Assembly (NCBI RefSeq): GCF_000314735.2
Contig: NZ_KB375270.1
Location: forward strand, 2,728,001-2,792,000
Direction: 5' to 3'
From: Afipia felis ATCC 53690
GTDB lineage: Bacteria; Pseudomonadota; Alphaproteobacteria; Rhizobiales; Xanthobacteraceae
Length of the DNA stretch: 64,000 nucleotides
Positions 41,366 through 50,256 of this stretch are shown in pieces. Made by a program: the position numbers and the translations under genes. Under the pieces are notes generated by a model, which was not told the DNA's origin, made no database searches, and saw only the letters and a list, made by a program, of their open reading frames with translations. Position 1 is the stretch's first letter. Each line of letters opens with the position of its first letter.

Positions 41366-41830
41366 CTAGTCGCTTTCGACTTCGAAAATCGCCTCGACCT
41401 CGACAGCGGCGCCGAGCGGCAGCGAACTGCAACCCACCGCGGCGCGGGCGTGACGGCCCTTTTCGCCGAGGGCATGAACGATCAGCTCGGACGCGCCGTT
41501 GATGACGGCCGCCTGATCCTTGAACCCGGCTTCGCTCTGCACGAAACCGCCAAGACGGATGCAGCGCACGCGATCGAGCGAAGGCACGGCGGCCTTGAGC
41601 TGGCCGAGAATGTTGAGCGCACACAGGATGGCGGCCTTCTTGGCGGTCTCGACATCGAGATCTTGTCCGACGATGCCCTCATAAGCCAGCTTGCCGTCCT
41701 GCACCGGCAATTGGCCGGACACGAAAACAATATTGCCCGCGCGGTTCACCGGCACGTAGTCGGCGAGGCTCTTCGCCGCGGCAGGGACAGTGAGGCCACG
41801 CTCACCAAGTTTACGTTCGACTTCAGTCAT
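41366..41830 (-). CDS. RidA (YjgF/YER057c) family protein
   Basis: 154-residue RidA-family protein, the YjgF-like long subgroup (LVPVNRAGNIVFVSGQLP... and the C-terminal RAAVGCSSLPLGAAVEVEAIFEV). Members hydrolyse reactive enamine/imine intermediates such as 2-aminoacrylate. The key Arg position in archetypal RidA (near R105) falls in the RAAVG segment. Following dadA by 68 nt on the same strand, it probably helps release pyruvate from the imine formed by D-alanine oxidation. The ATG at 41830 has AAGGAGAAC upstream. Confidence 0.9.
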   Translation of the reverse strand: MTEVERKLGERGLTVPAAAKSLADYVPVNRAGNIVFVSGQLPVQDGKLAYEGIVGQDLDVETAKKAAILCALNILGQLKAAVPSLDRVRCIRLGGFVQSEAGFKDQAAVINGASELIVHALGEKGRHARAAVGCSSLPLGAAVEVEAIFEVESD

Positions 41831-41898
41831 CGTGTTCTCCTTGAAATCAGATCGAGCCGCCGCGCCCGTCGCGGCGCAGTTTATGAAAATGCGGGGGC

Positions 41899-43158
41899 CT
41901 AGCCGTGCCCGTAGCGCGTGTACGACAATCCCTCGACCGGAATATCGGTCCGGTGCCCGGTGATCTGGTCGGCGACGATTTTTCCAGCGCCGCACGCCAT
42001 GGTCCATCCAAGCGTACCGTGTCCGGTGTTGAGAACGAGATTGTCAAGATGCGTCGCGCCGATCACCGGCGGGCCGTCCGGCGTCATCGGCCGCAATCCG
42101 CTCCAGAACAGCGCGCGGGATACGTCGCCGCCTTCAGGGAACAGATCGCCGAGCGAACGGTCGAGCGGCAGGCGTCGCTCCGGCCGCAGCGTCACCTGAT
42201 AGCTGCCGACCTCGGCGGTGCCGCCGACACGGATGCGATCGCCGAGTCGCGTGATCGCAACCTTGTAGGTTTCGTCCATCACGGTCGATTCCGGCGCGGC
42301 GGCGGCGTCCACGATCGGCACGGTGAGCGAATATCCCTTCACCGGATAGACCGGAATGTCGATGCCGAGCGGTCGCAGCAGCAGAGGCGAGAAGCTGCCG
42401 AGCGCGACGACGTATCGGTCTGCCGTGAACACGCCCTTGTCGGTCGTGACCTGCGCAACGGAGCCGCCGGCGACCTCGATGGACTTAATCGTAGTGTCGT
42501 AGACGGTCTTGACGCCGAGACCGGCGGCGATCTTCGCAAGACCGTCGGTGAACATATAGCAATCGCCGGTCTCGTCCTCCGGCAGACGCAAGCCGCCGAC
42601 GAAAGGCTCGCGCGCACGCGCGAGCCCCGGCTCGACGTTCACGCACCCCGCGCGATCGAGAACCTCGTAAGGCACGCCATACTGCCGCAACACTTCGATG
42701 TCGCCACCGATGGCATCGAGCTGCGCCTGCTTGCGGAAGAGCTGCAACGTGCCCTGGCTGCGTTCGTCATAAGCGAGCCCCTCGTCGCGCCGCAGGATAC
42801 GTAGGCAGTCGCGGCTGTATTCGGCGATGCCGACCATGCGCGACTTGTTCACGGCGTAGCGCGCCGACGTGCAGTTGCGCAGCATCTGCAGCATCCAGCG
42901 CCACATCGCAGGATCCCATTGCGGGCGAACGACGAGCGGACCGTATTTGTCCATCATCCAGCGCACCGCCTTGACCGGCACGCCCGGTCCGGCCCACGGC
43001 GAGGCATACCCCGGCGAGATCTCGCCGGCATTGCCGAAGCTCGTCTCCAATCCCGGACCGGACTGACGATCCAGCATCGTCACGTCGCAACCAAGCTTCG
43101 CCAAATAATAGGACGTCGTCACCCCGATGACGCCGGCGCCCAGAACCAGAACTCTCAT
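41899..43158 (-). CDS. dadA: D-amino acid dehydrogenase small subunit (DadA)
   Basis: 419-residue FAD-dependent membrane-associated dehydrogenase. The Rossmann motif [17 protein letters not shown] at the N-terminus binds FAD, and the C-terminal block ([23 protein letters not shown]) is the DAO/DadA signature. It oxidises D-alanine and other D-amino acids to 2-oxo acids, feeding electrons to the respiratory chain. The ATG overlaps the alr stop as ATGA. With alr and a RidA protein it makes a complete L-alanine-to-pyruvate route, likely controlled by the divergent Lrp gene. Confidence 0.95.
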   Translation of the reverse strand: MRVLVLGAGVIGVTTSYYLAKLGCDVTMLDRQSGPGLETSFGNAGEISPGYASPWAGPGVPVKAVRWMMDKYGPLVVRPQWDPAMWRWMLQMLRNCTSARYAVNKSRMVGIAEYSRDCLRILRRDEGLAYDERSQGTLQLFRKQAQLDAIGGDIEVLRQYGVPYEVLDRAGCVNVEPGLARAREPFVGGLRLPEDETGDCYMFTDGLAKIAAGLGVKTVYDTTIKSIEVAGGSVAQVTTDKGVFTADRYVVALGSFSPLLLRPLGIDIPVYPVKGYSLTVPIVDAAAAPESTVMDETYKVAITRLGDRIRVGGTAEVGSYQVTLRPERRLPLDRSLGDLFPEGGDVSRALFWSGLRPMTPDGPPVIGATHLDNLVLNTGHGTLGWTMACGAGKIVADQITGHRTDIPVEGLSYTRYGHG

Positions 43159-44306
43159 TGTAGGCTGTCCTCAAGCAGGGCGGACGGCACGTTCTCCTCC
43201 GCTCCCAGATAAATCCGCTGATAACGCGAGCCGAGCCCGGTCAGCACTTCATAACCAATAGTCCCCGCAGCTGCGGCGAGATCATCGACCGGCTGATAAT
43301 CGCCGATCACCTCGACTTCCGAGTCCGGACCGATACGTCCCGGGGCGACGGCGCTCGCATCGATCACGATGCTGTCCATCGAGACGCGTCCCACCACCGG
43401 CAGGCGCAGACCTTCGAAGAACACCGCGCCATTCTTGCCCCACGCGCGATGAAAACCGTCGGCATAGCCGATCGAGAGCGTGGCGAGACGCATCGCACTC
43501 TCAGCGCGATAGTCCCAGCCATAGCCGCTGCAATCACCCGGCTGCACGTCGCGAAGTTGAATCACCCTCGCCGCGAGTTTCACCACGCCCTGCATCGGGT
43601 TGGCTCCCGCGGAATTCGGATTAACGCCGTAGAGTGCTGCACCGGGACGGGCGAGACTGAAATGATATTCGGGCCCAAGGAAAATCCCGGATGAATTCGC
43701 GAACGACCGCGGCACCTCGGGAAACAAAGCTGCGAGCCGCTTGAAGGCTGCCAGTTGCATCGCGTTGGCTTCATGCTCCGGCATATCGGCGCAGGCCAGA
43801 TGACTCATAACGTAGCGCAGATCAAACGCGCCCGTCCGCGCGTGCGTATCGGCGAGGATTGCGGCATCCTTCGCTGGCAGGCCCAGCCGGTTCATGCCGG
43901 AATCGACCTGGATCACGGCAGGCAGCGACCGCTTGAGCTGATGCGCGCATGCGGCCCACGCCTCGGCCTGCTCCAGCGAATTGAGTACCGGAACGAGACC
44001 GCTTGCGGCGCAATCCCGCGCAGCCCCGCGCGGCAACCCGTTGAGAATGTAGATTGCGGCCGTGCGCGGCAGGTAGGGCCGCAGCGCCACGCCCTCGTCG
44101 AGATGCGCGACAAAGAAATGGCGGCATCCTTCCGCGAACAGCGCCCGCGCGACATAGGAGGCCCCGAGCCCATAGGCATTGGCCTTCACCACGCCCGAAC
44201 ACAGCGCAGGAACGCGAAGCCGGGAGCGCAGAAAGCGGTAGTTCGCCCGGACGGCCCGCAGATCGACTGTTAGCGTCGCTCCTCCGAACTGGCCGTGATG
44301 GGTCAC
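43155..44306 (-). CDS. alr: alanine racemase (catabolic, DadX-like)
   Basis: 383-residue PLP enzyme that interconverts L- and D-alanine. The PLP lysine is Lys41 in [10 protein letters not shown]. The C-terminal domain contains the catalytic Tyr region (CSGYGWDY), where the loop differs slightly from the common SYG form, and [10 protein letters not shown]. The start is GTG at 44306 with GAGGCGCAA upstream. The 4-nt overlap with dadA marks it as the catabolic racemase (dadX type). A second, biosynthetic racemase may exist elsewhere. Confidence 0.93.
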   Translation of the reverse strand: MTHHGQFGGATLTVDLRAVRANYRFLRSRLRVPALCSGVVKANAYGLGASYVARALFAEGCRHFFVAHLDEGVALRPYLPRTAAIYILNGLPRGAARDCAASGLVPVLNSLEQAEAWAACAHQLKRSLPAVIQVDSGMNRLGLPAKDAAILADTHARTGAFDLRYVMSHLACADMPEHEANAMQLAAFKRLAALFPEVPRSFANSSGIFLGPEYHFSLARPGAALYGVNPNSAGANPMQGVVKLAARVIQLRDVQPGDCSGYGWDYRAESAMRLATLSIGYADGFHRAWGKNGAVFFEGLRLPVVGRVSMDSIVIDASAVAPGRIGPDSEVEVIGDYQPVDDLAAAAGTIGYEVLTGLGSRYQRIYLGAEENVPSALLEDSLQ

Positions 44307-44471
44307 TTGCGCCTCGCCTGCACATTTTCTGACATGTTTAGGCAGGGTATCAGCGCATTTCTGGCGGAACCCGGCTAATATTACTCGAAAATTCGCAATC
44401 TACGCAGGATAAATGCTGATACTATGGGTTTAGCGGCATAATCGAGCAAAATTTAAACGAGGAACGGCAAA
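44307..44471. promoter_or_regulatory. divergent promoter region of alr-dadA and lrp
   Basis: 165-nt AT-rich gap between divergent genes. It contains TAATATTACTCGAAAATTCGC, with the palindrome CGAAAATTCG (44384-44393), a likely Lrp-type binding stretch. It also has AT-rich candidate -10 elements toward each gene. An AGGAA ribosome site is visible before the lrp ATG. The layout suggests that the Lrp protein controls both directions in response to alanine. Confidence 0.5.
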
Positions 44472-44948
44472 ATGGCCTTTGAACCAACCGACATGGACCT
44501 GAAAATCATGCGCGAACTGGTCAAGGACGCCCGGATCAGCCATGTCCTGCTCTCCGAGCGGGTCGGCCTGTCCCCGACCGCCTGCGCGCGCCGCCTCCAG
44601 CAGCTCGAGCAGTCCGGCGTGATCCGCGGCTACTCCGCAGACATCGACGCCGCCGGCCTCGGTTTCATGATGACCGTCCTGGTTCACATCACGCTCGACC
44701 GCCAGAGCGAGGACGCGCTGACGCGGTTCGAAAAGGAGATCGAGAGGTGCCCGGACGTGGTGTCGTGCCATCTGATGTCGGGCAGCGACGACTATCTCGT
44801 TCAGGTCCAGGCCCGCGACATGGCCGACTATGAGCGCATCCACAAACAACATCTGTCGCGGATGCCCGGCGTCTCGCGTCTGCACTCCAGTTTCGCGATG
44901 CGTGCCGTGGTCCAGCGCAACGTGTCGCCTGCGGTGTTGAACGGCTGA
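44472..44948 (+). CDS. Lrp/AsnC-family transcriptional regulator
   Basis: 158-residue Lrp/AsnC regulator. The N-terminal helix-turn-helix (DMDLKIMRELVKDARISHVLLSERVGLSPTACARRLQQLEQSGVI) is followed by the RAM effector domain (about 67-150, TVLVHITLDRQSEDALTRFEKEI). It is divergent from alr-dadA-ridA. By analogy with DadR it probably senses L-alanine and activates or represses D-alanine catabolism; the effector is inferred. The next gene is convergent and its stop is only 3 nt from this one. Confidence 0.93.
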   Translation: MAFEPTDMDLKIMRELVKDARISHVLLSERVGLSPTACARRLQQLEQSGVIRGYSADIDAAGLGFMMTVLVHITLDRQSEDALTRFEKEIERCPDVVSCHLMSGSDDYLVQVQARDMADYERIHKQHLSRMPGVSRLHSSFAMRAVVQRNVSPAVLNG

Positions 44949-44951
44949 CCC

Positions 44952-45743
44952 TTACCCTGGCCAGCCGATCAGCGCGTGGCCGCTGTGATACAGCACATAG
45001 GCCGCGACGATCAGCACGATCGCGGAGAACACGTAGCGCAGCAGATTCTTGCCGCGCGACAGATGGTTCGCCAGCAGCATGCCGAACAGGCCGCCGACAA
45101 TGCCACCCGCAATGAAGTAGCCGGCCACCGACCAGTCGACATATCCGGACCATGCATAATTCAGCGCCGTGGCAAGGCCGAAACAGCCGACCGCGAACAA
45201 CGACGACCCGACGGCGTGAATCATCGGAATGCCCGTGGCCAGCACGAGCCCCGGCACGATCAGAAATCCGCCGCCGATACCGAAAAAGCCGGAGGCCGCG
45301 CCAACAACAAAGGCAACCGCGATCACACCCGAGCACGTTTTCAGATCGGTCTCGCGCTCGCATGTGCCATCGGGCTGCGTCGGACGCAGCATGGCCAGCC
45401 CCACCGCCACCATAGCGAGGCCAAAGAAGAACAGCAGACGCTGTCCGTCGATGACCTTGCCGATGCTGGAGCCTGCGAAGGCGCCGAGCGTCCCGGCTGC
45501 TGCGAACATGCCCGCATAGAGCCACCGCACATTGCCCGCGCGCGCATGACCCGCGAGCGCAACGAAGGCGTTGACTGCAACCGCGAGCGCGCCTGTGCCG
45601 ATCGCAACATGCGGCTGCGCCACGCCGACGACATAGAGCAGCAGCGGCGTCGCGAGAATCGAGCCGCCGCCTCCGATCAGCCCGAGCGAAAAGCCGACCG
45701 CGCCGCCTGACGCCAGCGCCGGTGCAAATGCTATGGCCGTCAT
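44952..45743 (-). CDS. TauE/SafE-family membrane permease
   Basis: 263-residue integral membrane protein with about eight helices in two repeats, each opening with the family pattern (GLIGGGGSILATPLLLY and GFFGIGGGFLIVPGLVL). TauE/SafE proteins export sulfite or sulfoacetate or carry related anions. Here it follows a metallo-hydrolase resembling persulfide dioxygenase by 37 nt, so sulfite export is the favoured role. The ATG at 45743 is preceded by AAAGCGAGCAAGCC, a weak ribosome site. A 22-residue longer reading overlaps the hydrolase gene. Confidence 0.9.
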   Translation of the reverse strand: MTAIAFAPALASGGAVGFSLGLIGGGGSILATPLLLYVVGVAQPHVAIGTGALAVAVNAFVALAGHARAGNVRWLYAGMFAAAGTLGAFAGSSIGKVIDGQRLLFFFGLAMVAVGLAMLRPTQPDGTCERETDLKTCSGVIAVAFVVGAASGFFGIGGGFLIVPGLVLATGIPMIHAVGSSLFAVGCFGLATALNYAWSGYVDWSVAGYFIAGGIVGGLFGMLLANHLSRGKNLLRYVFSAIVLIVAAYVLYHSGHALIGWPG

Positions 45744-45780
45744 GGCTTGCTCGCTTTGCTCAAGATGGCGACGCCGCCGA

Positions 45781-46671
45781 TCAGCCCCATGACACCTCTC
45801 CGAACGCATCGAGAGGAATTTTCACGTAACGCTTGCCGTTGTTTTCGGGATCGGGCAGCCGGCCGCCGCGGACGTTGACCTGCAGCGCATGCAGAATGAG
45901 CTTCGGCATCGGCAGTGTCCGATCCCGCGCTTCGCGCAGCGCGACGTAGTTTTCCTCGGTCATCCCGGCGACATGCGGATTGAGCGCCTTCTGTTGCGCG
46001 ACCGTGCTTTCCCACAACGGTTCGCGACCTCCGGGCTGATAGTCATGTCCCGTGAAGATCCGGGTTTCGTCGGGAAGCGCCAGAATGTCCTGGATCGAAG
46101 ACCACAGCTTCACGGCGCTGCCGCCCGGAAAATCCGCGCGCGCCGTTCCGCTGTCCGGCATGAACAGCGTGTCGTGCACGAAGGCCGCGTCGCCGATCAC
46201 GTAGGTGATCGAGGCCAGCGTATGCCCCGGCGAGAACAGCACATGCCCCTCAATGTCACCGACATTGAAGCGATCGCCGTGAGCGAACAGGCGATCCCAT
46301 TGCGAGCCGTCGGTCGCAAGATTGGGGAGATTGTAGATGCCCTTCCACAGTCGCTGCACGTCGACGACGCGTTCGCCGATCGCCGTCGGCGCGCCGGTCT
46401 TCTTCTTCAGATACTGGGCGGCGGAAAAATGATCGGCGTGCGGATGGGTGTCGAGAATCGACGTCAGCTTCAGCCCGTGCTCGGCGACATAGGCCAGCAT
46501 CGCATCGGCGTTACGGGTCGCGACCGAGCCCGACTTCTCGTCGTAATCGAGCACCGGATCGATAATCACGCATTCCTTGCTGCGCGGATCCGACACCACA
46601 TACTGAACGCTCCATGTGCGCGGATCGAAGAACGCCTTGACATCGGGCTTTCCCGAATTGAGAGCCGTCAT
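45781..46671 (-). CDS. MBL-fold hydrolase, persulfide-dioxygenase (ETHE1)-like
   Basis: 296-residue metallo-beta-lactamase-fold enzyme. The metal motif is THPHADH, with further ligands in FSPGHT and FTGHDY. The N-terminal FFDPRTWSVQYVVSDP and VIIDPVLDYDEKSGS place it in the ETHE1 / Blh branch, which uses iron and oxidises glutathione persulfide to sulfite. The C-terminal 90 residues (HVAGMTEENYVALREARD) match the long form. The ATG at 46671 has GGAGAAGAG. It lies between a desulfurase-like gene and a TauE permease on one strand. Confidence 0.88.
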   Translation of the reverse strand: MTALNSGKPDVKAFFDPRTWSVQYVVSDPRSKECVIIDPVLDYDEKSGSVATRNADAMLAYVAEHGLKLTSILDTHPHADHFSAAQYLKKKTGAPTAIGERVVDVQRLWKGIYNLPNLATDGSQWDRLFAHGDRFNVGDIEGHVLFSPGHTLASITYVIGDAAFVHDTLFMPDSGTARADFPGGSAVKLWSSIQDILALPDETRIFTGHDYQPGGREPLWESTVAQQKALNPHVAGMTEENYVALREARDRTLPMPKLILHALQVNVRGGRLPDPENNGKRYVKIPLDAFGEVSWG

Positions 46672-46765
46672 CTCTTCTCCATTCTCTATTTGCACGCGCG
46701 CGACATCGCCCGGCCTCACGGCCGGTTGCGCCTTCGTGCAGCACCCTTGGCGGGCGAATGCCCGA

Positions 46766-48262
46766 TTAACTTGCTTCTGAGAAAACCTGTGTTTCTGCGT
46801 TGCGCGGAAAGAAGATCGCCCGGCTGACATCGACCGAGTAGCGATCCACGAAGGCGGTCGCATCGCTGGCCAGCTGGGCAACCGATTCGATGATGAAATT
46901 CACCTTGTCGTCCGGCAGCAAGACGCTGAAGTTGAGGCGGGTAAAGCCCGGCTTGCGGATCTCGTCGCCCTCAGCGATGACCTGACGCAACGCGCGCGAT
47001 TCCGCATCGTCGATGTGCAGCAGGCGATGGACATAAGGCCCCGCACAGGCGCAGCCGCCACGCGTCTGAATGCCGAAGCGGTCGCTCAGCATGCGTGTCA
47101 CTAGTTGCTGGTGGATATATCCGCCGTTGCCGTCCTTGATGCGGAAGGAGAAGATCGGAAGGCTTTCGGCCTGCGTGTTGCCGAGAAGCTCAAGACGTTC
47201 GAGACCGCTCCACGCCGCGAGAGCACGCGCGCGAACTTCGGCGTTGCGCTTCGCCGCCGTATCATTGCCGATGGCTTCCTTGACGAGGAAGGCGAGCGCC
47301 GCACGGATATCGCCCACCACATTCGGCGTTCCGCTTTCCTCACGCACTTCGAGGCTGTCGCTGTAATCGTGTTCGGTCGGCGTGACGAACTTCACCGTGC
47401 CGCCGCCCGGCCATGTCGGCTTCTTCACGTCGACCGCATCGCGTCGCACGATCAGAATGCCCGACGCCGCAGGACCGCCGATGAACTTGTGCGGCGACAC
47501 CACCACCGCGTCGATCAGCGCGCCGGGAGCAGGCTCCATCGCGATCGGCAGATAGGGGCCCGCACCCGCATAATCCCAAACCATCTTGGCGCCGGTCGCC
47601 TTCACCCGCTTCGTCAGACCACCGACGTCGGCGATGATGCCGGTGACGTTCGAGGCCGCGGACAGCGCGCAAATGACAAGACGTCCGCTGGCGCCCGCGA
47701 GCGCGGCATCGAGCTCATCGAGATTCGGGCCGCCCGATGCGGCTTCCGCGATCTCGACGATTTCCGCGCCGCTTTCGCGCCAGGGAAGAATATTCGAATG
47801 ATGTTCATAGGGCCCGATCACGATGCGGGGGCGTTCGCCCGCAGCCATGGCGGCGTTGACCCCGAGCAGATTCACGAGGCGGTTGAGACCGGAGGTTGCA
47901 CCGGAGCCCGTGAAGATCACGGCATGATCGGCGTTCGCGCCACAGCAGGCCGCGACGGTCTCTCGCGCGGCGCGGCGGAAGCCGGTCATCGCACCGCCAC
48001 AGAAGGACGCCTCGGTGTGGCTGTTGGCGTAGTACGGCAGCACATTCGACAGGATGAACTGCTCGACGCTCATCAGCGCGCGCCCCGACGCAACATAGTC
48101 GGCATAGACAAGCCGCTTCAGACCGAACGGACCGACGATATTGACGTCCTTGCCGATCAGATCGGACGCCATGCGCTGAAGGTGATCCGGCGTGGCGAGC
48201 CCCGTTTTGAAATCGTCCAGCAGCTTGCGTGCGTGCAGATAATGGGGGCTGACCATGGCCAT
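46766..48262 (-). CDS. class V aminotransferase, cysteine desulfurase-like
   Basis: 498-residue PLP protein of the SufS/NifS superfamily. The PLP lysine is in SPHKFIGGP. The strand before it, VWDYAGAGPYLPI, has the Asp that contacts PLP. RGGCACAGPYVH has two cysteines in the position of the desulfurase catalytic loop. YADYVASGRALMSVEQFI is a variant N-terminal block. It could release sulfur from cysteine or a sulfur-amino acid to feed the next gene, but the substrate is not known. The ATG at 48262 has GGAG at 7 nt. Confidence 0.85.
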   Translation of the reverse strand: MAMVSPHYLHARKLLDDFKTGLATPDHLQRMASDLIGKDVNIVGPFGLKRLVYADYVASGRALMSVEQFILSNVLPYYANSHTEASFCGGAMTGFRRAARETVAACCGANADHAVIFTGSGATSGLNRLVNLLGVNAAMAAGERPRIVIGPYEHHSNILPWRESGAEIVEIAEAASGGPNLDELDAALAGASGRLVICALSAASNVTGIIADVGGLTKRVKATGAKMVWDYAGAGPYLPIAMEPAPGALIDAVVVSPHKFIGGPAASGILIVRRDAVDVKKPTWPGGGTVKFVTPTEHDYSDSLEVREESGTPNVVGDIRAALAFLVKEAIGNDTAAKRNAEVRARALAAWSGLERLELLGNTQAESLPIFSFRIKDGNGGYIHQQLVTRMLSDRFGIQTRGGCACAGPYVHRLLHIDDAESRALRQVIAEGDEIRKPGFTRLNFSVLLPDDKVNFIIESVAQLASDATAFVDRYSVDVSRAIFFPRNAETQVFSEAS

Positions 48263-48566
48263 TCGATAACTCCGAGAATTAAAGCGTTTGACTTGTGCCC
48301 GCCTTGGTGGGGCACTTTCGATGAAGGGAAACGGAAGCGAATTCGGTGTCACATCGGCGGCTACTGCCGCTCAGCTTCCGAACCTCCGACGGCCCGCCAG
48401 GGCCTCACCCGTCCTGCGCCGGTTTCCACGTCGGAAGCGAACTTTCCGACATCCCGCTCCGGCATCTTTTTTGGCTTCATTTTTCTCAGGGACTTCATTC
48501 ATCATTCCACCTTGCGAACGGGCCAGGGCGTCACGCGTGTAACGTCCCGGCCCGCACGTACTCACG
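48263..48566. other. intergenic region between class V aminotransferase and SSF symporter (304 nt)
   Basis: I see no supported gene, terminator or strong repeat here. It holds the 5' leader of the leftward sulfur-type operon and the 3' trailer of the symporter. The sequence is ordinary in base composition. Open frames here are short and lack ribosome sites. Confidence 0.5.
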
Positions 48567-49994
48567 TCATCCGTTACCCGTCGTGGAGCTGCTGGCCGGC
48601 GCGACGGCCGGAGCGGCTTCAGGGGTTCCCTTGAAAAGGTTGCTGAGGGTCATCACCACGAGCGGCACCGCCAGCGCGACATAGGCGTTGTCGATCCCAA
48701 AGGGGTTGCCCATCATGAACCAGGCGATGGTTGCGATCAGCGACATGATGATGCTCAGGAACGCACCGCCCTTGCTGCCGAACGCCGGCATGTAGAACAC
48801 GAACAGCACCAGCACCGAGAGCGAGGCACGCAGCGCCTTGCCGAGGAAGGTCATCGACAGGACGTTTGGCGTGTAGATCGCGAGAATGATCGGCAACAGG
48901 CCCATCACGATGGTCGCGGCGCGGATGAACATCAGCGAATTCTTCTCACTCGGATTCTTGACGATCATGCCGGCATAGAAGTCCTTGTAGAGAAGCGTCG
49001 CGGTCGCCACCGAGAACGCGGCGAGCGATCCGAACAGCGATGCCGCAAGGCCCGCCGCCACCACGCCGGCCATCACACCGTCCATCTTCGAGATCAGGAC
49101 CGAGAAGGCCTTGATCGACGGGATGTTCGGATACAGCGCGAGCGAGCACATGCCGACCATCGCGGTGATGATGCCGAACGGCACCAGGAACGCCGCCGTC
49201 GAGAAGCTCGCAATCTTCGCGCTGCGGGCATCGTCGGTCGTGTTGATCGCCTGGATGACGTACTGCGTGGAGAACGTCGCACCCATACCGGCGATGAACC
49301 AGGCCAGGATCTGGCTCCAGCCGACATGCGTCCAGTTGAACATCTCCGGCGGAAGCTTGGCGTGAAGCGCTGACAGGCCGCCGACCTGAGTGAGGCCGAA
49401 ATACAGCGCAACGCCGATGCCTACATACTTGGCGATGGAGTGGACGATGTTGGTGTAGACCACCGACTTCATGCCGCCCATGAAGACGTAGAGCACGGAC
49501 ACCACGCCGCAGATGACGATGGCCATGGTGCGGTCGATTGCGAGCAGCGCGCTGAGGATCGTTCCACCACCCGCGTAAATCGCAACGGCGACGATCTCGA
49601 GCGCGAAGATCATCACGAGCGAGGTCGCAAGCTTGGTGTTACGTCCGTAGACGTCGTTGAGAATCGCCGAGATCGTGTTGTGGCCCGAGCTCTTGTATTT
49701 TCCGGCGAGGAAGAAGCCGTAGAAAATGAAGCCCGCCGCGAGTGCCGTGATGTTCCACGACGCGGAGATACCGTGCTTGAAGGCTTCCTGCGCAGTACCC
49801 ACGCTGGCCGACGTGCCGATGAATTCGGACATCAGCATCATGCCGACCAGAATGGCCGGGACGCCGGTTCGGCCGGTCGTGCCCGAAGTAAAAGTGTTCG
49901 CTGTTTTGACGGAACGCTGGATGATCGATGTGACGATTCCCAGTCCGACGATATAGACCGCAACAATTGCTAGCGCGACGTAATTGGCATGCAT
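48567..49994 (-). CDS. sodium:solute symporter (SSF family)
   Basis: 475-residue membrane protein of about 13 helices with SSF-family core features (SEFIGTSASVGTAQEAFKHG, GGMKSVVYTNIVHSIAKY, TTDDARSAK). It imports an organic solute with sodium; the substrate cannot be read from the sequence. The C-terminal tail is Ala/Pro/Ser rich. The nearby gamma-glutamyltransferase gene is on the same strand but 262 nt upstream, with a palindrome in between. It is therefore probably transcribed on its own from that region. Confidence 0.9.
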   Translation of the reverse strand: MHANYVALAIVAVYIVGLGIVTSIIQRSVKTANTFTSGTTGRTGVPAILVGMMLMSEFIGTSASVGTAQEAFKHGISASWNITALAAGFIFYGFFLAGKYKSSGHNTISAILNDVYGRNTKLATSLVMIFALEIVAVAIYAGGGTILSALLAIDRTMAIVICGVVSVLYVFMGGMKSVVYTNIVHSIAKYVGIGVALYFGLTQVGGLSALHAKLPPEMFNWTHVGWSQILAWFIAGMGATFSTQYVIQAINTTDDARSAKIASFSTAAFLVPFGIITAMVGMCSLALYPNIPSIKAFSVLISKMDGVMAGVVAAGLAASLFGSLAAFSVATATLLYKDFYAGMIVKNPSEKNSLMFIRAATIVMGLLPIILAIYTPNVLSMTFLGKALRASLSVLVLFVFYMPAFGSKGGAFLSIIMSLIATIAWFMMGNPFGIDNAYVALAVPLVVMTLSNLFKGTPEAAPAVAPASSSTTGNG

Positions 49995-50053
49995 CTCAGT
50001 CCCCTCACTGTCAGATTCGGATGGATGGCCCCTGTGTCGCTTACCGCGACATC

Positions 50054-50067
50054 TTAAACATGTTTAA
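50054..50067. promoter_or_regulatory. palindrome upstream of the SSF symporter
   Basis: TTAAACATGTTTAA is a perfect 14-bp inverted repeat 60 nt upstream of the symporter start on the - strand. It has the size of a dimeric repressor or activator site. The regulator is unknown. Confidence 0.5.
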
Positions 50068-50256
50068 ATGGAGTTGTCATGCACTCTAACGCGTTCATCG
50101 ACATTTTTAAGCCCTGCCATTTCCATTTACGGTGCTATGGTAGGGGTAAAACGGTGGCGCGGTAGCCTGCAGCAGAATGATAGCGATTAAACCGACGTCA
50201 TCGTCTCTCTCCTTCACTTCGGCAGGCACTGATCCATTCAGCGCCTGATCATGTTT

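Noticed and set aside
45741..45792. A 16-codon frame overlapping the MBL stop and the TauE start
   Set aside because: It could act as a coupling peptide, but it has no conservation evidence and its length is expected by chance.
47105..48634. 509-codon open frame opposite the class V aminotransferase
   Set aside because: The aminotransferase has PLP motifs and a ribosome site. The antisense frame has neither.
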